Shown piece after piece: positions 1-7,238 of a stretch of 39,808 nt of DNA. The notes under the pieces were generated by a model. That model saw only the letters and a list, made by a program, of their open reading frames with translations, was not told the origin of the DNA and ran no database searches. The stretch comes from Burkholderia lata. Its GTDB lineage: Bacteria > Pseudomonadota > Gammaproteobacteria > Burkholderiales > Burkholderiaceae. A program made the position numbers and the translations under genes. The DNA is taken from the NCBI RefSeq assembly GCF_902499335.1, contig NZ_CABVQK010000029.1, positions 1 to 39,808 on the forward strand, read 5' to 3'. Position 1 is the first letter of the stretch. Each line of letters opens with the position of its first letter.

Positions 1-66
1 ATTCAATCACGTGGGTCAAAATTCGATGAAAATTTTCAGCTCTAGTGGGTCAGTTCTGTGCGGACA
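1..66. mobile_element. Possible IS21-family insertion-sequence end (partial)
   Basis: Two direct copies of GTGGGTCA lie at 11-18 and 45-52, separated by an AT-rich segment that is itself partly palindromic. Read on the minus strand this is a TGT-starting end followed by repeated TGACCCAC blocks, the arrangement I associate with multi-repeat termini of IS21-family elements. The probable tip is the ACA at 64-66. No transposase gene is in the window, so the element would extend to the left. Family assignment is by recollection of terminal-repeat style and is uncertain; the repeats themselves are directly visible. Confidence 0.35.
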
Positions 67-217
67 TCAACAGCCAGTAAACGCGGTTGCCCAGCTTCAC
101 CGGCACCGGCAAGGTGCCGTCGCTTATCCAGTTCTCCACGGACCGGACAGAAATGCCCAGGACGTCGGCAACCGCCAGTTTCGTAAGAGGCGTGAAAGAT
201 TCGTGATGAGTGGCCAT
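50..217 (-). CDS. AlpA/excisionase-like HTH DNA-binding protein, probably truncated
   Basis: The 55-residue product from ATG 217 contains a winged-HTH/MerR-type DNA-binding segment: LAVADVLGISVRSVENWISD (about residues 14-33), then a basic strand PVKLGNRVYW. This is the layout of AlpA/HTH_17 regulators and recombination-directionality factors of integrative elements. Relatives usually continue past the YW with a helix such as a DVF..WL segment. Here the last residues (MSAQN) are read from what may be the tip of an insertion sequence, so the C-terminus looks cut off. A longer in-frame start at 256 exists but has no better ribosome-binding site. It lies next to a tRNA-Pro 3' fragment, which fits a role in excision of an island. 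No function is proven. Confidence 0.5.
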   Translation of the reverse strand: MATHHESFTPLTKLAVADVLGISVRSVENWISDGTLPVPVKLGNRVYWLLMSAQN

Positions 218-330
218 GATGAGGCGCGTCGATGTTGAGGTCTGGGCGTATAGCAAGGCTCACAGGGCATGGCCCGAACTATTTCGCGAAATTGGGGACC
301 AGCCGCACCCATATACTCGCTACGGCGACG

Positions 331-352
331 AAGTCAGTGGCAAGTCAGTGGC
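331..352. repeat. Tandem 11-bp direct repeat
   Basis: AAGTCAGTGGC occurs twice head to tail (331-341 and 342-352). It sits between the HTH gene and the tRNA fragment, where integrases and excisionases commonly bind arm-type sites, but that role is inference. The rest of 218-470 shows no credible gene and is less GC-rich than the core genome to the right. Confidence 0.5.
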
Positions 353-470
353 AACTCCCCCCATATCGCCACTGCGCGCAGGTGCGCGAAACGGAGCGAA
401 GCCAAGCGCAAGCCATTGATTTATAATGCAGCGACCGCAATCCGGAGCACCGTATCAGGCGGAGAAATCG

Positions 471-517
471 CGTTCGGGACGTAGAGGCCGGAGGTTCGAA
501 TCCTCTCACCCCGACCA
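471..517 (+). other. 3' fragment of tRNA-Pro(CGG): probable att site
   Basis: From 471 the sequence reads as the 3' half of a proline tRNA: anticodon loop TTCGGGA (473-479, anticodon CGG), 3' anticodon strand CGTAG, variable loop, T-arm GGAGG-TTCGAAT-CCTCT (490-506), acceptor strand CACCCCG, discriminator A and CCA (515-517). The 5' half is absent: no CGGGGTG acceptor partner or D-arm lies upstream, and the base pairing stops inside the anticodon stem. A strong terminator follows directly. This is the structure left at the far end of an element integrated into a tRNA gene by a tyrosine recombinase, with an intact copy expected at the other end. It is not a functional tRNA. Confidence 0.7.
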
Positions 518-524
518 GATTTGT

Positions 525-558
525 AAAAAACCGTGCACTCCGTGCACGGTTTTTTTTT
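525..558 (+). terminator. Rho-independent terminator after the tRNA-Pro fragment
   Basis: A perfect hairpin CCGTGCAC / GTGCACGG (531-538 and 542-549, 3-base loop) is flanked by six A and a run of nine T. This is the ancestral terminator of the tRNA gene, still in place beside the 3' fragment. Confidence 0.9.
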
Positions 559-614
559 GCCCGGCCGCCGCAGGCCCCTCGTGTCGCGCACGACACATCG
601 CCGCCGCCGGCCTC

Positions 615-623
615 TGCTATATT
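615..623 (+). promoter_or_regulatory. Putative extended -10 promoter of the CNNM/CorC gene
   Basis: TGCTATATT combines an extended -10 TG with the hexamer TATATT (618-623), about 35 bases upstream of the GTG start at 659. The -35 region is GC-rich and poorly conserved, so this is a suggestion only. Confidence 0.4.
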
Positions 624-658
624 CCTTCCATCCCTGTCCTTCACTGCCCTTCCAACGC

Positions 659-1951
659 GTGGACCAAATTCCCTTATGGGCGCAAATCGGCGCCGTCTTC
701 CTGCTTCTCCTCTGTTCCAGCTTCTTTTCGATTTCCGAGACCGCGATGATGGCGCTCAACCGCCATCGGCTGAAGCATCTCGCCAGCCAGGGCGCACTCG
801 GCGCGAAAACCACGCAAGGCCTGCTGACGCGCACTGACCTGCTGCTCAGCGTGATCCTGATCGGCAACAACCTGTTCAACACGATCATCCCGGTCCTGAC
901 GACGTCGCTCGCGCTGCATACGTTCGGCCGCAACAACCTCGCGCTGTCGATCGCGACCGGCATCGTCGCGTTCCTGATCATCGTATTTGCAGAAATCGCG
1001 CCGAAGATCGTCGGCGCAACGTTCCCCGAACGCATCGCGCTGCCCGCGAGCCTCGTGATCGCACCGCTGATGCGCGTGTTCAAGCCGGTCGTCTGGTTCG
1101 TCAACGCGCTCGCGAACGGCGTGCTGTGGGTGCTGCGCATCAACACGAAGAAGGGTCGCGACCAGCGAATGTCGGCCGACGAGCTGCGCGCCATCGTGCT
1201 CGAGTCGAGCAGCTTCATGCCGACCAAGCACCGCAGCATCCTGCTCAACCTGTTCGACCTCGAGAACATCACGGTCGACGACGTGATGGTGCCGCGCCGC
1301 CAGATCGAGTCGCTCAACTTCTACGCGCCGCTCGACGACGTCCTGCACCAGCTCGAAACCTGTTATCACAACCGGCTCATCGTCTACGAAGGCGACATCG
1401 ACAAGGTGCTCGGCGTGCTGCACGTGCGCAAGACGCTGACCGCGCTGCACAACCAGGAGTTCGACCGCGAGACGCTGCGCACGCTGCTCGCCGAGCCGTA
1501 CTACGTGCCGTCCGGCACGCCGGTGGTCCAGCAGCTCCAGTTTTTCCAGGAAACGCGGCAGCGGACCGCGCTCGTCGTCAACGAGTACGGCGAGCTCGAA
1601 GGGCTCGTCACGCCCGAAGACATCATCGAGGAGCTGATCGGCGAATTCACGACGTCGATGCCGCGCAGCGAACGCGCGGGCGGCTGGGACGAGAACGGCG
1701 AATGCATCGTCTCGGCGAGCATGCCGCTGCGCGAACTGAATCGCTGGCTGCACCTGAAGCTGCCGACCGACGGGCCGAAGACGCTGAACGGACTGGTACT
1801 CGAAATCCTCGAGGAAATTCCGGAAGACGACGTGTGCCTGAAAATCGGCGACGTGATGCTCGAGGTGATGCGCAGCGACGACCAGGCCGTGCGCACCGTC
1901 AAGCTCTTCAAGCCGCGCGGCTCGCGCACCGGACGCGCCACCGCGCGCTAG
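659..1951 (+). CDS. HlyC/CorC (CNNM) family membrane protein with DUF21 and CBS domains
   Basis: A 430-residue inner-membrane protein of the CNNM/CorC family. An N-terminal DUF21 transmembrane region (about residues 1-190, with the typical segment SSFFSISETAMMALN near the start) is followed by a CBS-domain pair (about 205-335, including DDVMVPR and LVTPEDIIEELIGEF) and a C-terminal CorC_HlyC domain (about 345-425). Relatives are linked to magnesium or cobalt efflux and metal tolerance; the ion cannot be read from sequence. I chose GTG 659 (reads VDQIPLWAQIG) because it begins right before the first membrane helix. The in-frame ATG at 533 lies within the tRNA terminator. It is the first core gene to the right of the island scar and is transcribed in the same direction as the pil block. 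Confidence 0.88.
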   Translation: MDQIPLWAQIGAVFLLLLCSSFFSISETAMMALNRHRLKHLASQGALGAKTTQGLLTRTDLLLSVILIGNNLFNTIIPVLTTSLALHTFGRNNLALSIATGIVAFLIIVFAEIAPKIVGATFPERIALPASLVIAPLMRVFKPVVWFVNALANGVLWVLRINTKKGRDQRMSADELRAIVLESSSFMPTKHRSILLNLFDLENITVDDVMVPRRQIESLNFYAPLDDVLHQLETCYHNRLIVYEGDIDKVLGVLHVRKTLTALHNQEFDRETLRTLLAEPYYVPSGTPVVQQLQFFQETRQRTALVVNEYGELEGLVTPEDIIEELIGEFTTSMPRSERAGGWDENGECIVSASMPLRELNRWLHLKLPTDGPKTLNGLVLEILEEIPEDDVCLKIGDVMLEVMRSDDQAVRTVKLFKPRGSRTGRATAR

Positions 1952-2034
1952 CCGAACGGCTGACTGCCGGCGCCGCCCGCGACGCGCGACCATCTGCTGG
2001 TCACGGTCAACAGGCGGCCAGCGCGCCGGCTCAC

Positions 2035-3312
2035 ATGCATTTCACTCCTCCCGGGGCGCCGCTGCGCACGCAGCCGCCGCCCGCCCACTCAGGCGCGTCG
2101 CCCGCTACCGCACCGCGCGCGCTCGACGCAGCCCAACTCGACGATGCGCCGGCCGTACGGCTGCTGACGGACACACTTCACGCGGCACGCGTGCGCGACG
2201 CATCCGACATCCACGTCGAGCCATTCGAAGCCGGCTGGCGCATCCGCCTGCGCATCGACGGCGTGCTGCACGAACATGCGCGGCCACCTCTTCATCTGCG
2301 CGACGCACTTGTCACGCGGATCAAGGTGCTCGCGCGCATGGACATCGCCGAGCGGCGGCTCCCGCAGGACGGCAGGCTGCGCATCGCAATCGACGGCGGT
2401 ACGCGCGGTGACTACCGGGTCAGCTCGCTGCCCACGTTGTTCGGTGAAAAACTCGTACTGCGGCGCCTCGAAACGATGCCGCCCGACCTCACGCTCGCCC
2501 GTCTCGGCTTCAACGCGCATCAGGCGGCCGCGATGGAGGCCGCGATACGCGCACCGCATGGCCTCGTACTCGTCACCGGCCCGACCGGCAGCGGCAAGAC
2601 GCTGTCGCTCTACTGCGCGCTGCAGATGCTCGATCGCGACGCGCACAACGTCTGCACGGTCGAGGATCCCGCCGAGATCCAGCTCGACGGCATCAGCCAG
2701 GTCGGTGTCGCCGAAAAAGCGGGGCTCACGTTCGCGACTGCACTGCGCGCGCTTCTGCGGCAGGATCCGGACATCATCATGGTCGGCGAGATTCGCGATG
2801 CGGAGACGGCCGACGTCGCGATCAAGGCCGCGCAGACCGGCCATCTCGTGCTGTCGACGCTGCACACGAACGACGCACCGGCCGCCGTCGCGCGGCTGCT
2901 CGACATCGGCGTCGCACCGTACAACCTCGCAGCCGCGCTGCACCTCGTCACCGCGCAGCGCCTCGTCCGGCGGCTGTGCACCACCTGCCGCGCGCCCTCG
3001 GACGCACCGGTGCCCGTCCTGCGCGAAGCCGGCTGCGACCCGGCCGCCCTCGCAGCCGGGTGGCGGCCGTTCGTCGCGCGAGGCTGTTCGGCCTGTCACG
3101 GCATCGGCTATCGCGGCCGGGTCGGCCTGCATCAGACGATGCCGGTATCGCCCGGGCTGGCGGAACGCATCGTCGCACGGGCGAGCGTCGGCGAACTCGC
3201 GCGATGCGCGGCAGCCGAAGGCGTGCGCAGTCTGCGCGACGCGGCGCTCGCGTGCGTCCACGACGGCACGACGAGCATCGCGGAAGCCCTCGCCGCGACA
3301 CCTGTGGCATGA
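2035..3312 (+). CDS. pilB: Type II/IV secretion ATPase, PilB/GspE-like (short form)
   Basis: A 425-residue hexameric assembly ATPase that would power pilus extension at the inner-membrane cytoplasmic face. Visible motifs are Walker A GPTGSGKT (182-189), the Asp box around EDPAE (210-214), Walker B DIIMVGEIRD (246-255), a His box near STLHTND, and a zinc-binding tetracysteine (C315, C318, C351, C354). PilB/GspE proteins normally exceed 500 residues; here the N-terminal MshEN/N1 domain is missing, since only 83 bases separate the ATG from the upstream gene and the first 40 residues are Pro/Ala-rich. The stop codon overlaps the pilC ATG, and pilC and pilD follow, so the context supports a type IV pilus rather than a type II secretion role. 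The gene symbol is by context; a GspE-like name is equally defensible. Confidence 0.85.
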   Translation: MHFTPPGAPLRTQPPPAHSGASPATAPRALDAAQLDDAPAVRLLTDTLHAARVRDASDIHVEPFEAGWRIRLRIDGVLHEHARPPLHLRDALVTRIKVLARMDIAERRLPQDGRLRIAIDGGTRGDYRVSSLPTLFGEKLVLRRLETMPPDLTLARLGFNAHQAAAMEAAIRAPHGLVLVTGPTGSGKTLSLYCALQMLDRDAHNVCTVEDPAEIQLDGISQVGVAEKAGLTFATALRALLRQDPDIIMVGEIRDAETADVAIKAAQTGHLVLSTLHTNDAPAAVARLLDIGVAPYNLAAALHLVTAQRLVRRLCTTCRAPSDAPVPVLREAGCDPAALAAGWRPFVARGCSACHGIGYRGRVGLHQTMPVSPGLAERIVARASVGELARCAAAEGVRSLRDAALACVHDGTTSIAEALAATPVA

Positions 3313-4520
3313 GCATGCGCACGCCACCGCGCGAGACCCGCTTCGCGTGGCGCGGCCGCCGTCGCGACGGCACGCCGCGCCACGGGATCGTCATCGCGTT
3401 CGACGCAGAAGCGGCACGCGCCGTGCTCGCACGCGACGGCATCGCGGTGCTCTCGCTCGATGTCCGCGGGCCGGCCCGGCCGCCAACGGCCGGCACGCGG
3501 GACGTCACGCGCTTCACTCGCCAGCTCGCGAGCCTGCTGCAAGCCGGACTACCGCTCGCGCCGTCGCTCGAAATACTCGCGCGTACGCGGCCACGCGACG
3601 GCCTGCCGCGCATCGCAGCAGGTCTCGCCCGCGAGATCGTCGGCGGCCAGCGCTTCGCCGAGGCACTCGCACGCTATCCATCGCAGTTCGGCACGCTGTA
3701 TCGCCAGCTGATCGAAGTCGGCGAAGCGTCCGGCTCGCTCGGCATCGTGCTGACACGGGTCGCGGAGCACCGCGAGCGCACCGACACGCAGTGGCGCAAG
3801 CTGCGCGCCGCGCTCGCCTATCCGGCGGCCGTCATCCTGTTCGGGCTCGCGATCTCGGCCGCATTGATGGTGTGGGTCGTGCCGACGTTCCGGCAGATCT
3901 TCGACGGTTTCGGCGCCGCACTGCCGGCGCCGACCCGCGCGCTGCTCGCGCTGTCCTCCGCGCTGTCGGCGTGGGGCGGTGTGCTCGTTGCCGGTACGGC
4001 GGCAGCCGGGCTGGCAGCACATCACGCGCTACGACGATCGGCAGCGCTGCGCCACGCTGTCGCGCGGCGCCTGCTGCACGCCCCGCTCGCGGGTAGCGCG
4101 CTGCGTCGATTCGCAGCCGCACGCTGGTGCCGCTCGCTTGCGACACTGCTCGGCGCCGGCGTGCCGCTCGCCGATGCCTTCGCCACGCTCGAACGCACCG
4201 CCGGCCATCCGGTGTTCGAGCACGCCACCGCGCACATCGCAGCCCGCGTGCTGCGAGGCGCTCGTCTCGCGGACGCAATGCAGTCGGCCGGCTGCTTTCC
4301 GGACGACGTCGTGCAGCCGATCGCCGTCGCCGAGGAGACGGGTGCGCTCGACACGATGCTCGCCGACATCGCCACGCTGTGCGAACGCCAGCTCGACGCG
4401 CGTCTCGACGCACTCGCCGCGCTCGGCGAACCGCTGATCGTGATCGTACTGGGCGCACTCGTCGGCGGCCTCGTGATCGCGATGTACCTGCCCATCCTTC
4501 AGCTCGGCAACGTGGTGTAG
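3309..4520 (+). CDS. pilC: Type IV pilus/type II secretion inner-membrane platform protein PilC
   Basis: A 403-residue PilC/GspF protein, the polytopic platform that couples the ATPase to pilin polymerisation. The two homologous T2SSF halves are visible: the first begins around TRFTRQLASLLQAGLPL (about residue 67) with the conserved VGEASGSL, and the second around RWCRSLATLLGAGVPLADAF with VAEETGAL. Hydrophobic helices follow each half, ending with a C-terminal segment rich in V/L/I and the family-typical MYLPILQLGNVV. Length matches the usual roughly 405 residues. The ATG at 3309 overlaps the pilB stop as ATGA, implying translational coupling; a second Met at 3315 is possible. Confidence 0.9.
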   Translation: MSMRTPPRETRFAWRGRRRDGTPRHGIVIAFDAEAARAVLARDGIAVLSLDVRGPARPPTAGTRDVTRFTRQLASLLQAGLPLAPSLEILARTRPRDGLPRIAAGLAREIVGGQRFAEALARYPSQFGTLYRQLIEVGEASGSLGIVLTRVAEHRERTDTQWRKLRAALAYPAAVILFGLAISAALMVWVVPTFRQIFDGFGAALPAPTRALLALSSALSAWGGVLVAGTAAAGLAAHHALRRSAALRHAVARRLLHAPLAGSALRRFAAARWCRSLATLLGAGVPLADAFATLERTAGHPVFEHATAHIAARVLRGARLADAMQSAGCFPDDVVQPIAVAEETGALDTMLADIATLCERQLDARLDALAALGEPLIVIVLGALVGGLVIAMYLPILQLGNVV

Positions 4521-4565
4521 CATCGCAACCGATTCTGTCGCCTTTTAGTCCGAACCTTGAGCCAC

Positions 4566-5477
4566 ATGACGCCAACGCCCCTGTCCGCCGTTACCGATTC
4601 GCCCGAGAGCACGCTGCTCGCGCTGGCGATGCTGCCGCCCGCGCTGCAGTATGCGTTCGCGGTCGTCATCGGCCTTTGCATCGGCAGCTTCCTGAACGTC
4701 GTCGTGCACCGGTTGCCCGTGATGATGCAGCGCGCGTGGCAAGCCGAGATCGATGAAGCGACCGGCAATGCGAGCGCCCCGCCCGACGACGGCTACCCGC
4801 CGCACTACGATCTGTGGCGCCCGCGCAGCGCCTGCCCGCATTGCGGCCACGTGCTGCGCGCATGGGAAAACATCCCGCTCGTCAGCTACCTGATACTGCG
4901 CGGGCGCTGCCGGCGCTGCGGCCACGCGATCGGCATCCGTTATCCGCTCGTCGAGCTCGCGTGCGCACTGCTCGCCGCCGGCTCGCTCGCGACATTCGGC
5001 CCGACCGTCGCCGCGCTTGCCGCGTTCGCGCTGTGCGCCGCGCTGCTCGCGATGAGCGCAATCGATATCCGGACGGGCTACCTGCCCGACTCGATGACGC
5101 TGCCGCTCCTCTGGGCCGGGCTCGTGCTGAACCTCGGCGGCACGTTCACGTCGCTGCGCTCGGCCGTGATCGGTGCCATGGCCGGTTACCTGTTCCTGTG
5201 GTCGATCTACTGGCTGTTCAAATGGTTGCGCGGCATCGAGGGCATCGGTTTCGGCGACCTGAAGCTGCTCGCCGCGCTCGGCGCCTGGCTGGGCTGGGCC
5301 GCACTGCCGCAGGTCGTGCTGTTCGCCGCGGTGACGGGCGCGATCGTCGGGCTCATCGCAACCTGGCGCGGCCGCATGCGCTTCGAGGAGCCGATTCCGT
5401 TCGGCCCGTTCCTCGCGGCAGGCGGCGTCGCGACGCTGTTTTTCGGCACCCCTTTCTATTCGGCGCTCGGAGGCTGA
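4566..5477 (+). CDS. pilD: Prepilin peptidase / N-methyltransferase PilD
   Basis: A 303-residue bifunctional A24 aspartyl protease that removes the prepilin leader and methylates the new N-terminus in the inner membrane. The DiS_P_DiS domain carries the zinc tetracysteine C90-x2-C93 and C115-x2-C118. The catalytic aspartates lie in AIDIRTGYLPD (D167) and GFGDLKLL (D231). Multiple membrane helices are obvious, beginning with a GSFLNVVVHRLP motif near residue 40. Start ATG 4566 is chosen; a TTG at 4557 in frame would add three residues and neither has a strong Shine-Dalgarno. It ends 1 base before coaE. This gene order, pilB-pilC-pilD-coaE-zapD-yacG, is common in betaproteobacteria. Confidence 0.92.
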   Translation: MTPTPLSAVTDSPESTLLALAMLPPALQYAFAVVIGLCIGSFLNVVVHRLPVMMQRAWQAEIDEATGNASAPPDDGYPPHYDLWRPRSACPHCGHVLRAWENIPLVSYLILRGRCRRCGHAIGIRYPLVELACALLAAGSLATFGPTVAALAAFALCAALLAMSAIDIRTGYLPDSMTLPLLWAGLVLNLGGTFTSLRSAVIGAMAGYLFLWSIYWLFKWLRGIEGIGFGDLKLLAALGAWLGWAALPQVVLFAAVTGAIVGLIATWRGRMRFEEPIPFGPFLAAGGVATLFFGTPFYSALGG

Positions 5478-5478
5478 C

Positions 5479-6087
5479 ATGTTCGCGATTGGACTCACCG
5501 GCGGCATCGGCAGCGGCAAGACGACCGTCGCCGACCTGTTCGCCGCCCGTGGCGCGTCGCTCGTCGATACCGATCTGATCGCCCATCGCATCACCGCACC
5601 GGGCGGCCTCGCGATGCCCGCGATCGAACAGGCATTCGGCCGCGGCTTCGTTGCCGCCGACGGCTCGCTCGACCGCGCGAAGATGCGCACACTGATCTTC
5701 AGCGACGACGCCGCGCTCCGGCGCCTCGAAGCGATCACACACCCGCTGATCCGCGCGGAGACCGATCGCGAAGCGCGCGAAGCGCAGGGCCCGTACGTGA
5801 TGTTCGTCGTGCCGCTGCTCGTCGAGTCTGGCAACTGGAAGGCGCGCAGCGACCGCGTGCTCGTCGTCGACTGCCCGGTCGAAACGCAGATCGCACGCGT
5901 GATGCGGCGCAATGGCTTCACGCGCGAGCAGGTCGAAGCGATCATCGCGAAACAGGCGACACGCGAAGCCCGTCTCGCGGCGGCCGACGACGTCATCGTC
6001 AACGACGCGACCACACCCGACGTTCTCGCCGCGCAGGTCGATGCACTGCACCAACGCTATCTCGGGTTCGCGGCCGCCGCGCGCTGA
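5479..6087 (+). CDS. coaE: Dephospho-CoA kinase
   Basis: A 202-residue cytosolic P-loop kinase that phosphorylates the 3'-OH of dephospho-CoA, the last step of coenzyme A synthesis. It opens with the CoaE signature LTGGIGSGKTT (P-loop about residues 8-16), followed by VDTDLIAH and the lid/CoA-binding features YVMFVVPLLVES. Length matches the family (about 200 residues). The ATG lies one base after the pilD stop, so it is probably cotranscribed with the pilus genes although its role is housekeeping. Confidence 0.96.
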   Translation: MFAIGLTGGIGSGKTTVADLFAARGASLVDTDLIAHRITAPGGLAMPAIEQAFGRGFVAADGSLDRAKMRTLIFSDDAALRRLEAITHPLIRAETDREAREAQGPYVMFVVPLLVESGNWKARSDRVLVVDCPVETQIARVMRRNGFTREQVEAIIAKQATREARLAAADDVIVNDATTPDVLAAQVDALHQRYLGFAAAAR

Positions 6088-6126
6088 GCATTGCACGCGA
6101 TCGTGATGGCGTACGAAATTGGCGCG

Positions 6127-6155
6127 TTGCTAGGGTAGAGAGTGAGCATTAGAAT
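6127..6155 (+). promoter_or_regulatory. Putative sigma-70 promoter for zapD
   Basis: TTGCTA (6127-6132) and TAGAAT (6150-6155) are separated by exactly 17 bases in the coaE-zapD gap, placing a start site about 35 bases upstream of the zapD start codon. Confidence 0.5.
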
Positions 6156-6196
6156 GTCCTGCATTGTTTCAATCCCTACCCAAGAGGCGAGCGCGC

Positions 6197-6952
6197 TTGA
6201 TTCTTTACGAGTATCCGTTCAACGAGCGAATTCGCACGCTGTTGCGCCTCGAAGATCTCTTCGAGCGCTTCGCGTTCTTTTTGGCTCAGGAGGACCCGCG
6301 TGAACACCACGTCGCGCTGACGACGCTGTTCGAAATCGCCGAGGTAACGGGCCGCGCGGACCTGAAATCGGATCTGATGAAGGAGCTCGAACGTCAACGC
6401 CAGACGCTCGCTCCCTTTCGCGGCAATCCGGGCATCGAGCAGAACGCGCTCGAAGCCGTGCTCGGCGAAATCGAGCAGACGCTCGCGAATCTCGCGCAGA
6501 TGCAGGGCAAGACCGGGCAACACCTCGTCGACAACGAGTGGCTCGCCAGCATCCGCAGCCGCGCAGTAATTCCCGGCGGCACGTGCAAGTTCGACCTGCC
6601 GTCGTACTACGCATGGCAGCAGTGGCCCGCCGAGCAGCGGCGCCAGGACATCGCGAAGTGGATCCTGCCGATGCTGCCGCTACGCGACGCCGTGACGATC
6701 GTGCTGCGGCTCGCGCGCGAATCGGGCCAGGCGTCGAAGGTGATGGCGATGCAGGGCAGCTACCAGCAGATGCTGTCCGGCCGCACCTACCAGTTGATGC
6801 AGGTGCGCGTGGCGCCGGAGCTGCGCGTCATTCCCGAAGCGAGCGCCAACAAATACATGCTGTGGGTACGGTTCACCATGCAGGACGGCGATGTGCGGCC
6901 GCGCGCGGTGGACATCGACGTGCCGTTCCATCTGACACTGTGCAATCTGTAA
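6197..6952 (+). CDS. zapD: Cell division protein ZapD (FtsZ-associated)
   Basis: A 251-residue cytosolic protein of the ZapD/YacF family that bundles FtsZ protofilaments and supports Z-ring stability. The N-terminus LILYEYPFNERIRTLLRLED is characteristic, and the conserved segments KFDLPSYYAWQ, MAMQGSYQQML and the C-terminal PFHLTLCNL region are all present. I use a TTG start at 6197 because an AGAGGCGA ribosome-binding stretch lies about 9 bases upstream and the family protein begins at this point; an in-frame TTG at 6164 would add 11 non-conserved residues. It sits between coaE and yacG, apart from the dcw cluster but acting on its product FtsZ. Confidence 0.92.
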   Translation: MILYEYPFNERIRTLLRLEDLFERFAFFLAQEDPREHHVALTTLFEIAEVTGRADLKSDLMKELERQRQTLAPFRGNPGIEQNALEAVLGEIEQTLANLAQMQGKTGQHLVDNEWLASIRSRAVIPGGTCKFDLPSYYAWQQWPAEQRRQDIAKWILPMLPLRDAVTIVLRLARESGQASKVMAMQGSYQQMLSGRTYQLMQVRVAPELRVIPEASANKYMLWVRFTMQDGDVRPRAVDIDVPFHLTLCNL

Positions 6953-6977
6953 CGGCCACGGGCCGGATCGCTTTCGT

Positions 6978-7178
6978 ATGACTACCGTTGTGAAATGCCC
7001 GTCGTGCGGCGCCGAAGTGCGCTGGACGCCCGAAAATCAGTTCCGCCCGTTCTGCTCGGCCCGCTGCAAGCAGCTCGACCTCGGCGCATGGGCCGCGGAA
7101 AAGTACCGGATCGGTGGATCCTCCGACGAGGGCCCCTCGTCGGAAGAAGACGGCACGGACGGCCGTCGCGACAGCTGA
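6978..7178 (+). CDS. yacG: DNA gyrase inhibitor YacG (zinc-binding)
   Basis: A 66-residue protein with a single four-cysteine zinc site (C7, C10, C26, C30) embedded in KCPSCGAEVRW and FCSARCKQLDLGAWA, followed by an acidic flexible tail. YacG homologues bind GyrB and inhibit DNA gyrase. It follows zapD by 25 bases, so the two are probably cotranscribed. It is convergent with the mutT gene, with a hairpin between them. Confidence 0.93.
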   Translation: MTTVVKCPSCGAEVRWTPENQFRPFCSARCKQLDLGAWAAEKYRIGGSSDEGPSSEEDGTDGRRDS

Positions 7179-7206
7179 GCGGCGCGCGGCACCGCCCGCC
7201 AGTGAT

Positions 7207-7231
7207 ATGGCCCGCCTTTCCGGCAGGCCAT
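7207..7231. terminator. Inverted repeat between convergent yacG and mutT genes
   Basis: ATGGCCCGCC (7207-7216) pairs with GGCAGGCCAT (7222-7231) with one mismatch and a short loop. No T-run follows in either direction, so it is at best a weak bidirectional terminator. Confidence 0.4.
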
Positions 7232-7238
7232 CATGGCG

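Noticed and set aside
420..517. A complete tRNA gene
   Set aside because: No 5' acceptor strand or D-arm matches, and the anticodon stem fails to pair on its 5' side, so only the 3' fragment is present.
1126..3312. Extension of the pilB-like frame upstream to 1126 (728 codons)
   Set aside because: The extra part overlaps the CNNM/CorC gene in another frame, is Arg/Ala-rich without motifs, and the ATG at 2035 fits the start of the ATPase.
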